From assembly GCA_905235735.1 (NCBI GenBank), contig CAJOMU010000011.1, positions 1 to 54,730 on the forward strand: a DNA stretch of 54,730 bases, in the 5' to 3' direction. Shown piece by piece: positions 49,094 through 54,730 of this stretch (position 1 is the stretch's first letter; every line of letters starts with the position of its first letter). Both the position numbers and the translations under genes were made by a program. This stretch comes from an uncultured Synergistales bacterium (lineage in GTDB: Bacteria > Synergistota > Synergistia > Synergistales > Aminobacteriaceae). Under the pieces are notes generated by a model. It was not told the DNA's origin. It saw only the letters and a list, made by a program, of their open reading frames with translations, and did not search any database.

Positions 49094-50476
49094 CTACCTG
49101 CATTTTCTGCATATTTTTTCAATTCTGGCTTTCAGTGCCAACATCAAAGCATTCTGCATATTACCTTTATCATGCAACGCTTTAATTACAGTCTCATCCA
49201 TACTGTCCTGAACTATCAGATGATGAATAATGACAGGGTGACTCTGTCCCTGACGGTGCAATCGTTTATTCGCTTGTTCGTACTGCTCCAAGCTCCAAGT
49301 CAGCCCAAACCAAATTATATGATGCCCGCCAAGCTGTAAATTCAGACCGTAGCCACAGCTCGCGGGATGAGCCAAGAGTACGTCTATCTCTCCGTTGTTC
49401 CAGTCCGTTGCGTCTTGAGCTTTGCTGTAAACCCTGACCCGCAGATTCTTCATAGAGGCCAGCGAGTTCATCAGTCTATCGCGGTCATGCTGGAAGTTGA
49501 AGAATACCAGTGCGTGCTGTCCGTTAAGCTGTTCAATCAGTTCTACAAAAGCATCCAGCTTGCAATCGTGGACATACACAGCATTTCGGTCTGAGTCATA
49601 AACTGCACCATTGCAGAGCTGTAAGAGCTTACCAGTCAATACACCAGCACTTCCAGCGGTAATCGTATTTTCGTCAACCTGAAGCAAAAGCTCCATTTCA
49701 AGCTGTTCATAGGCTTTCCGTGCCGCAGTATCCAGCATTACCGGAATATCATCTATAATGACATCAGGAAGTGTTATGTAATCGCTGGCCTTCATACTTA
49801 TGCAAATATCGCCGATAGCCTGCCTTATCACCTCTAAGCTGCCGTCCTTCGGCGTATAGCTGAAAATTGTTGTTCGATTGCGCTTACTAGGAACAAAATA
49901 CCTGTCGCGGTATGCCCCAAGAGTTTGGCCAAGTCGCGCACCACCATCAAGCAGATAAATCTGTGCCCAAAGGTCTTCAAGCCCGTTGCTGGCAGGAGTA
50001 CCCGTCAATTCTACAAACCTGCGAATGCGAGAGCGGACGAGCCTCAAGAATTTGAACCGCTTACTCTGCGGATTCTTAAACGAAGAACTTTCATCAAGTA
50101 CTACTGCGTCAAAAGGCCAGTTATTCCTGAAATGCTCTACAAGCCACTGCGTATTCTCACGATTGATTACATAAGCGTCCGCGGGTGTTGCTAAAGCTCT
50201 GAGCCGCTGTTGCATCGAACCAAGCACCGGCATGATTCGCATTTTCTTCAGGTGTTCCCACTTCTTAGCCTCTGTTGTCCAAGTCGCTTCAGCAACTTTT
50301 TTCGGGGCAATGATTAAAGGCTTTACTACCTCCCAGCGGTTATAGCGTAAATCGCAGAGTGCCGTTAGCGTAATAACTGTCTTACCAAGTCCAGGCTCTA
50401 AAAAGAGGCCGACCGCACGATTGCTGATAAGATAATCAATGCAATACGTCTGATATGGATACGGAGTAAAAATCAT
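49094..50476 (-). CDS. phage SNF2-type DNA helicase
   Basis: 460 residues. Motif I LFLEPGLGKTVITLTALCDL (24-43), motif II VVLDESSSFKNP, motif III FVELTGTPASNGLEDLWAQI, late motifs ALVFFNFQHDRD and motif VI QANKRLHRQGQSHPV. The compact length fits phage replication-cluster SNF2 helicases. Overlaps the upstream VRR-NUC gene by 4 bp. Confidence 0.92.
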   Translation of the reverse strand: MIFTPYPYQTYCIDYLISNRAVGLFLEPGLGKTVITLTALCDLRYNRWEVVKPLIIAPKKVAEATWTTEAKKWEHLKKMRIMPVLGSMQQRLRALATPADAYVINRENTQWLVEHFRNNWPFDAVVLDESSSFKNPQSKRFKFLRLVRSRIRRFVELTGTPASNGLEDLWAQIYLLDGGARLGQTLGAYRDRYFVPSKRNRTTIFSYTPKDGSLEVIRQAIGDICISMKASDYITLPDVIIDDIPVMLDTAARKAYEQLEMELLLQVDENTITAGSAGVLTGKLLQLCNGAVYDSDRNAVYVHDCKLDAFVELIEQLNGQHALVFFNFQHDRDRLMNSLASMKNLRVRVYSKAQDATDWNNGEIDVLLAHPASCGYGLNLQLGGHHIIWFGLTWSLEQYEQANKRLHRQGQSHPVIIHHLIVQDSMDETVIKALHDKGNMQNALMLALKARIEKICRKCR

Positions 50477-50760
50477 TTGTACTCGCCTCCAATTTCAGCA
50501 AGCAGCTCTTTGACCTGAGCCAGACCATATAGAACTCGAACATCAGCATGGCGCAACCTCATCTGACCGATAACATATTGCTGGATTTTAGAAAGAAACC
50601 CCTTTTCAGTTTTCAACTCAGCAAAGATGATTCGGCCTTGCGCTGTAATGATGATGCGGTCAGGCACACCTTGACTTCCCGGACTCACGAACTTATAGCA
50701 AAGCCCTCCGAGTTTCCTCACACCTTCTACAAGATGCCGCTCTACATTTTTCTCTAACAT
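50473..50760 (-). CDS. VRR-NUC nuclease
   Basis: 95 residues from ATG 50760 (AGGAG 7 bases before). VRR-NUC core: LCYKFVSPGSQGVPDRIIIT, IIFAELKTEKGFLSKIQQYV. The conserved PD, ExK and Q residues are present. Standalone VRR-NUC proteins with SNF2 helicases are common in phage replication clusters and act on branched DNA. Confidence 0.9.
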   Translation of the reverse strand: MLEKNVERHLVEGVRKLGGLCYKFVSPGSQGVPDRIIITAQGRIIFAELKTEKGFLSKIQQYVIGQMRLRHADVRVLYGLAQVKELLAEIGGEYK

Positions 50761-50860
50761 TTCATCGCTCCTAATGCCCAAATCTCAATAGACTTCAGGG
50801 CGTTTTTCACGACTGTAACCATGCAACAAAAACCTCGTTTCTATATATTTATATAAACTG

Positions 50861-51132
50861 AGAGAATAGAGAGTATTAGAGAATATTTTTCTTCTCTAAT
50901 TTCTCTAATTCCTCTATTTCAATAATCTATTAAGATTAAATGTTCCAATGTTCCACTAACTAATAAAACATAGTGAAATCAATGGTTTAAGGGGTGGAAC
51001 ATTGCCGGAACATTGCCGGAACATCGGAACTTTCAGGGGGTGGAACATTGCTTAACTTTCGTGCCTAAACTTTAACTGTTCTTCCCTAAATTTCGACTTA
51101 AAGTCGATGTTCCGCTTGAATGTTCCACAACC
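50861..51132 (-). repeat. noncoding repeat B (GGAACA-motif element), inverted partner of repeat A
   Basis: Reverse-complement copy of 25721-25982, starting just after the stop of the primase-helicase gene (minus strand). 50912-50990 is identical to the core of A. It has about nine GGAACA/TGTTCC motifs, several as tandem GGAACATTGCC. The distal hairpin is kept with different bases: TTAGAGAA pairs with TTCTCTAA, and AATAGAG with CTCTATT. The remaining gap (50782-50860) holds only a TATATATTTATATA stretch. Confidence 0.9.
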
Positions 51133-51133
51133 A

Positions 51134-53545
51134 TTAACGCCTCTGAAAGCCTCTTTGTTTTCCACAATATCCGAAGCGTACACTTCCAGATATTTTTGAC
51201 CATCCGGGCACTGAGCGTATAATTTCATTTATTTCAGCCGCATCTGCATATTTAAAATCTTTTGGTGAGCCGCCAAATAGTTCACACCAGATTTCCAAAG
51301 CGCAAATGCGGTCACGCTGTACCAGCTTAACCTCGCTCTGCGAATGCCCGTTCACGAACATTCGGCGTTTATCAAGTTCCCACTTTAGCCAATCTTCAGG
51401 AACAGGCTTGTCCAGATAATCAAGAATCATGCCTTCTTTTGTGCTAACTTCACGGTGAGCTTCTTGTTCCGCTTGTGCTTCAGTTTCGATTTCACCAATG
51501 AGATGTAACTTCTCGCCAAGTCTCCAGCGCATCACAGCTTCACTCCAAATCAGGTCAATTTCTCCATCAAGGTCATTCCATATATTCTTGGAGCGTGGCT
51601 TAATACCCACATCGACAGGCCAGAAACGGCGGTTGCCTGTTTTATCCCGCAGAAATTCACAGGTGTTCGTTGTTCCGAAGAACACACAGCAACGTGGGAT
51701 GTCCTTAACATGCCTTCCGTATGCAGCACGAAAACGGTCAGAACGTAAGCTGAGAAACTGCTTTATGCGGGCTGTATCGGTTTTCCTGAATGCGTCCAGT
51801 TCACCAATCTCAACGAGCCACACACCTTGTAGTAATTCGCTTGCTTCCTTGCCTTCGAATGTACGTATGCCGTCGTTGAACCAGCCCTTACTCATCTTGT
51901 CAAGAAGTGTAGACTTCCCGATGCCTTGCGGCCCTGTTAGTATCAGCATAGTGTCATATTTGCATCCGGGTTCCATTGCGCGAGCTACTGCTGCTGTGAA
52001 TGCCTTGCGCGTTACAGTCCTGACATAAGGCGTGTCTTCTGCACCGAGATAATCAATAAGCATCGTGTCAAGTCTGGGTTGTCCGTCCCAGCTTAACGAA
52101 TTAAGAAACTTCTTTACATCATTAAATTTATGCTGTTCACTGTGAAGTGATAATGCACCATCAATCTTGCCGTTGCCTGTTATCCGGTAAGTTTTCTCGA
52201 AGTACCAGTACAAGCCCTGATTGTCATTATCAGACCAAGCACGGCGTTTCTTTGACGGATTCCACGGCAAGTCACCTAGAACTTCACCACGTCCTGCAAA
52301 TTCGTTCAGAGCAAATTTCCCCCGCAGGTTCGGGTCGTTTTCCAGAATAAGCCAGATGTTATCAATAGTCGCTTTAATCTGGAGCGTCTGTTTGTTAATC
52401 TCCAGCTCTGTAGTCCAATCGAAATTTTCACTTTCATGGCCGTCATCAGCTAACCCGCTGAAATCGCCAATTACAGATTCAGCCCGTTCTTTCGCGAGTT
52501 GCTTTGATACTCGTATATCACTCACAGCAAGTTCGCACATCGCGATATAAGACGGTAGCCTGTTCGGAGGTGTTTTAATATCTATTGTATAATCCTGTTC
52601 ACCGAACTTATGCAAACGCACAAGGTCGAAAGAATTAACAAGCCTTCCGCTACAGGGATCTGTAGCATGATGCGAGTAAAGAAATAGGCCATTATCATAA
52701 ACTACTGCGCCACCTGTTGTACTGCCTCCGAGATATGTGAAGCGGTTAGGCATAGTTTCTACTGGCGCGTAAACTCCTGATAAAAATGTCTCTATTGCTC
52801 CGTAGATGTCATAGGTGCGGCAGAAAGCTCCTATGATGCCGTTCTTGGCCAGTGGGTCGCTTTGCTTTGTAGCCAGTTTCCGATACTGATTTTCCAAGCC
52901 CGGAACTTTCGGCCATTTCGTAACATCGCGCCAATCACCGTATTGTGTATTTATTGCTTCAAGCAGACCATCAACTGAAAGCATTGGCTTATCAGCAAAG
53001 GTGAAAATATATTCTGCGTCAGAGCAAACACTTGGCCAGTACATGAGACGGGAGGCTTCAAACGTGGTAGGGTCTGCGAATTCCATACCGATTAATGCTG
53101 CCATATACCGAGCTGTCGGTTCATATTCATCAGCAGTTGCCGTTCTATCATAAGGCAACAGGATTCTTAGGCGTGGTTTTGCTGGAGCGTGTTTCCGTGT
53201 GGAATATATGCAATATCCGCAACCAAGTCCTTCAACACGACGCAGGATTTCCTCAGTGCCTCCGGGTTGTATATTGTCAAAGTCTAGCGTTATAAGGTCT
53301 CGACCTGTTACAGTTCCGGCCTTGCGGCGAGGCTCTGATAAGGAGCCTGCCACGAAGCCGCCGATGTCTTTGCGGTCATCCTGCTCACTTTTCTTCAGAG
53401 CGAGATACTCAGCCATTGTTTCAGTCGAACGTGCAGGAACACGGAGCTTCTCGTAGAACTCTGAAAGCATGAGTGTCTGAGGCTGCCAGTTAGCACTGCG
53501 GCGATTATTGCCTACGGTTGTGATTATTCTTCGGTCATGCTGCAT
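51134..53545 (-). CDS. phage primase-helicase (archaeo-eukaryotic primase plus VirE/D5-type ATPase)
   Basis: 803 residues, AAAGGAGGG before the ATG. Residues about 80-180 show an AEP-type primase core: D88 and D90 in LITLDFDN, His in STRKH (119) and the basic strand PRLRILLP. Residues about 470-740 are the VirE-family helicase: KFLNSLSWDGQPRLDTMLID, Walker A GPQGIGKST (538-546), Walker B VWLVEIGELD (575-584), GTTNTCEFLRDKTGNRRFWP. It should prime and unwind phage DNA. Confidence 0.9.
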   Translation of the reverse strand: MQHDRRIITTVGNNRRSANWQPQTLMLSEFYEKLRVPARSTETMAEYLALKKSEQDDRKDIGGFVAGSLSEPRRKAGTVTGRDLITLDFDNIQPGGTEEILRRVEGLGCGYCIYSTRKHAPAKPRLRILLPYDRTATADEYEPTARYMAALIGMEFADPTTFEASRLMYWPSVCSDAEYIFTFADKPMLSVDGLLEAINTQYGDWRDVTKWPKVPGLENQYRKLATKQSDPLAKNGIIGAFCRTYDIYGAIETFLSGVYAPVETMPNRFTYLGGSTTGGAVVYDNGLFLYSHHATDPCSGRLVNSFDLVRLHKFGEQDYTIDIKTPPNRLPSYIAMCELAVSDIRVSKQLAKERAESVIGDFSGLADDGHESENFDWTTELEINKQTLQIKATIDNIWLILENDPNLRGKFALNEFAGRGEVLGDLPWNPSKKRRAWSDNDNQGLYWYFEKTYRITGNGKIDGALSLHSEQHKFNDVKKFLNSLSWDGQPRLDTMLIDYLGAEDTPYVRTVTRKAFTAAVARAMEPGCKYDTMLILTGPQGIGKSTLLDKMSKGWFNDGIRTFEGKEASELLQGVWLVEIGELDAFRKTDTARIKQFLSLRSDRFRAAYGRHVKDIPRCCVFFGTTNTCEFLRDKTGNRRFWPVDVGIKPRSKNIWNDLDGEIDLIWSEAVMRWRLGEKLHLIGEIETEAQAEQEAHREVSTKEGMILDYLDKPVPEDWLKWELDKRRMFVNGHSQSEVKLVQRDRICALEIWCELFGGSPKDFKYADAAEINEIIRSVPGWSKISGSVRFGYCGKQRGFQRR

Positions 53546-53584
53546 ATAAATTAACCCTCCTTTCTTGCGTTAATGTACTGGTCA

Positions 53585-53809
53585 TTAACATCTACTCCAG
53601 CCACATTTTTTACAACGATAACAACCTTCCCAGTGTGTCAGCTCTCCGCCGCAGAATGGGCAATGATACTCATCAAAAATAGGTTTTGGGTGTTCCTCTG
53701 CTCCGGGAGTTGCTGGCACTTTATGAGCATGTTTTATGTTTTCACGAAACGCCATTTTGCGCTGTGTCATTTCAAGTCGTTCTTCATGGCTAAAAAATCT
53801 TGCTGTCAT
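53585..53809 (-). CDS. small zinc-ribbon protein
   Basis: 74 residues, start overlapping the upstream stop by 4 bp (ATGA). N-terminal helix (HEERLEMTQRKMAFRENIKH), then YHCPFCGGELTHWEGCYRCK and KCGWSRC, giving two CxxC pairs as a zinc ribbon. Unknown role; adjacent to the primase, so possibly DNA-binding. Confidence 0.72.
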   Translation of the reverse strand: MTARFFSHEERLEMTQRKMAFRENIKHAHKVPATPGAEEHPKPIFDEYHCPFCGGELTHWEGCYRCKKCGWSRC

Positions 53810-53952
53810 CGTTGTATCGCAATCTCATTCGTCCGATCCATGAGCAAAACCTGCTCAATCCTTTTGCGCAATTCAAACTTCCGCGCTGTTTGCTGGTTTC
53901 TGTAGCTATGTCTCAGAAAGTGTCTGAGTTCCTGCCATACTTCTTTCATCAT
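53806..53952 (-). CDS. short basic phage protein (48 residues)
   Basis: AGGAGG stands 7 bases before ATG 53952. Product MMKEVWQELRHFLRHSYRNQ followed by QTARKFELRKRIEQVLLMDR, helical and rich in Arg. Linked by 4-bp overlaps on both sides to its neighbours. Function unknown. Confidence 0.6.
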   Translation of the reverse strand: MMKEVWQELRHFLRHSYRNQQTARKFELRKRIEQVLLMDRTNEIAIQR

Positions 53953-54431
53953 GGTTGTACCTCCTGTATATTCTTGCCGATTAATTGAGCGTTTGTGTAA
54001 GTTCTTGTCCATCCGCCTCTAACTTCACGGAATATGTGATGAATACCATCTTTGCGCAGGAACATGAAGATGCAATCGCGTTCCCATGTTGTACCCTGTA
54101 AAGAGGTATTCCTGTTATAAGAGCCAAGACAGCCACCGCCGTAAATTTTGTAGCATTTGCCTTCGATGAAGTGCCGCTGAATGCCCTTCTGCCGATCTTC
54201 CAGTCCAATAGCTAGTTTGCTTTCAGCGATGATTGCTGGACTAATATCCTGAACTTCAAGGAAAGCCTTAATCTTTGACCAAGCTGAAGTTTTGACTTTG
54301 TGGAGTGGTACAAGACCATTTTCATAACGTCTTACGGAAGTCTCTGATACACCTATTTTTTCCGCCATCTGAGACTGACTAAGTCCGAGTGTATAGCGAA
54401 GTGCTTTGAGTTTATCTGCATTGCTACTCAT
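53949..54431 (-). CDS. XRE-type helix-turn-helix phage regulator
   Basis: 160 residues from ATG 54431 (AGAGG 9 bases before). HTH in the N-terminus: NADKLKALRYTLGLSQSQMA, EKIGVSETSVRRYENGLVPL. The C-terminal 90 residues (ISPAIIAESKLAIGLEDRQK, CYKIYGGGCLGSYNRNTSLQ) are unrecognised and may sense a ligand or bind a partner. It is part of the early operon. Confidence 0.78.
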   Translation of the reverse strand: MSSNADKLKALRYTLGLSQSQMAEKIGVSETSVRRYENGLVPLHKVKTSAWSKIKAFLEVQDISPAIIAESKLAIGLEDRQKGIQRHFIEGKCYKIYGGGCLGSYNRNTSLQGTTWERDCIFMFLRKDGIHHIFREVRGGWTRTYTNAQLIGKNIQEVQP

Positions 54432-54642
54432 GCTGTGTAACCTCTGATATTGTTTTATCCGGCCAGCTATATAAAGCTGCTTTGTCTCCGTCTGAGAGTT
54501 CCATTCCAACAGGCAGACATGACATAAAGTGCATTATTCCCTTGCCTATGAGACGAAAAAACCTTCTGCGTAAAGACTTAATCATTGCTGTTTTCCTTGA
54601 ATGTTCTTGATTGGTAAGTTCGGTGATTTCAATGTGATTCAT
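54424..54642 (-). CDS. small early phage protein (72 residues)
   Basis: From ATG 54642 (GGAGG and 10 bases). MNHIEITELTNQEHSRKTAM, IKSLRRRFFRLIGKGIMHFM, then SCLPVGMELSDGDKAALYSW. A basic and slightly hydrophobic helix in the middle. Overlaps the next gene by 8 bp and the previous stop by ATGA. Not recognised. Confidence 0.6.
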   Translation of the reverse strand: MNHIEITELTNQEHSRKTAMIKSLRRRFFRLIGKGIMHFMSCLPVGMELSDGDKAALYSWPDKTISEVTQHE

Positions 54643-54730
54643 GCGCTTTTTTCCTCCATGTAATTCTTGAACCAATCCAGTCCTGCCTCCGAATAAATGA
54701 AGCTAGTAACTTCACGGCTTGAATTCTGCG
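54639..54730 (-). CDS. 3' end of an early phage gene (runs off the right edge)
   Basis: The last 28 or so residues are visible: SSREVTSFIYSEAGLDWFKN then YMEEKSA and stop, overlapping the next start as ATGA. The end pattern is like that of phage antirepressor or KilA-C-type proteins, but too little is present for a name. Confidence 0.6.
   Translation of the reverse strand, partial: QNSSREVTSFIYSEAGLDWFKNYMEEKSA

Larger units (their letters stand above)
11140..54730. mobile_element. temperate contractile-tailed prophage (right end outside the window)
   Basis: A continuous run of phage genes: packaging, head, contractile tail, baseplate, fibres, DGR and lysis on plus (to 43.35 kb); recombinase, immunity, regulation and replication on minus (from 43.43 kb to the edge). 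The gene order and the intact frames (one ribbon-helix-helix paralog excepted) suggest a complete or recently active phage. The left limit is set by the asd promoter region and the first phage gene at 11192; the exact junction is inferred. No transposase of Mu type is present. Confidence 0.85.

Noticed and set aside
25721-51132. Inverted repeats as a phase-variation switch
   Set aside because: Inversion of the 25 kb between them would split the tail operon and join it to the replication arm; not a sensible on/off switch, and no dedicated invertase flanks either copy. Kept only as repeats.

Overview
The window (54.7 kb) is bacterial chromosome from a member of the Synergistota carrying most of a prophage. 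The phylum call rests mainly on the large secreted protein at 4853-7588. It ends in a Ser/Gly-rich stretch, a GCN motif, a hydrophobic helix and RKR, which is the Synergist-CTERM sorting signal. The archaeal-type aspartate-semialdehyde dehydrogenase and the frequent TTG/GTG starts fit but are not decisive.

Host part (1-~11.1 kb): the 5' end of smpB; a YafQ-type toxin-antitoxin pair; a single-chain restriction-modification-specificity protein (type IIG-like); nnrE with the Synergist-CTERM protein behind it; then, on the minus strand, a compact asd-hom-lysC operon for the aspartate branch to homoserine and threonine.

Prophage part (~11.15 kb to beyond the right edge). The late genes run rightward from 11.2 to 43.4 kb. 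First comes a DNA-modification-like module: a DUF488-like protein, a tRNA-like element, an adenine methyltransferase fused to a GNAT/Mom-like domain, and a ParB-like protein. Then follow terminase, a portal-MuF fusion, HK97-type protease and capsid, connectors, contractile sheath and tube, frameshifted tail chaperones, tape measure, the full baseplate (Dit-like, plug, hub, Gp138-like spike, PAAR tip, gp25, gpJ, gpI), tail fibres and small tail proteins. Next is a complete diversity-generating retroelement (DGR): a C-type-lectin-like target with its variable repeat, a hairpin, Avd, the template repeat and a YMDD reverse transcriptase. Endolysin and holin end this arm. The phage is a contractile-tailed (myovirus-like) temperate phage.

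The early arm runs leftward from the right edge: regulators, a primase-helicase, a VRR-NUC nuclease, an SNF2 helicase, an ArpU-like late regulator, ribbon-helix-helix paralogs, a BRO-N antirepressor, two tandem XRE repressors and a large serine recombinase. The two arms converge on a bidirectional terminator at 43.4 kb. A divergent cro-like gene marks the immunity switch near 45.7 kb.

The signals I think most worth following are: (1) the DGR, whose template and variable repeats differ at 20 positions, 19 of them template adenines; (2) a pair of ~265-bp noncoding repeats with GGAACA motifs, in opposite orientation 25 kb apart, each just after the stop codon of a phage gene (tail tube, primase), sharing a 79-bp identical core; (3) an odd tRNA-like element with an 8+4 bp acceptor/T stack, in front of the methyltransferase-GNAT fusion. 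Both ends of the prophage are unresolved: the right end lies outside the window and no att core could be identified at the left.
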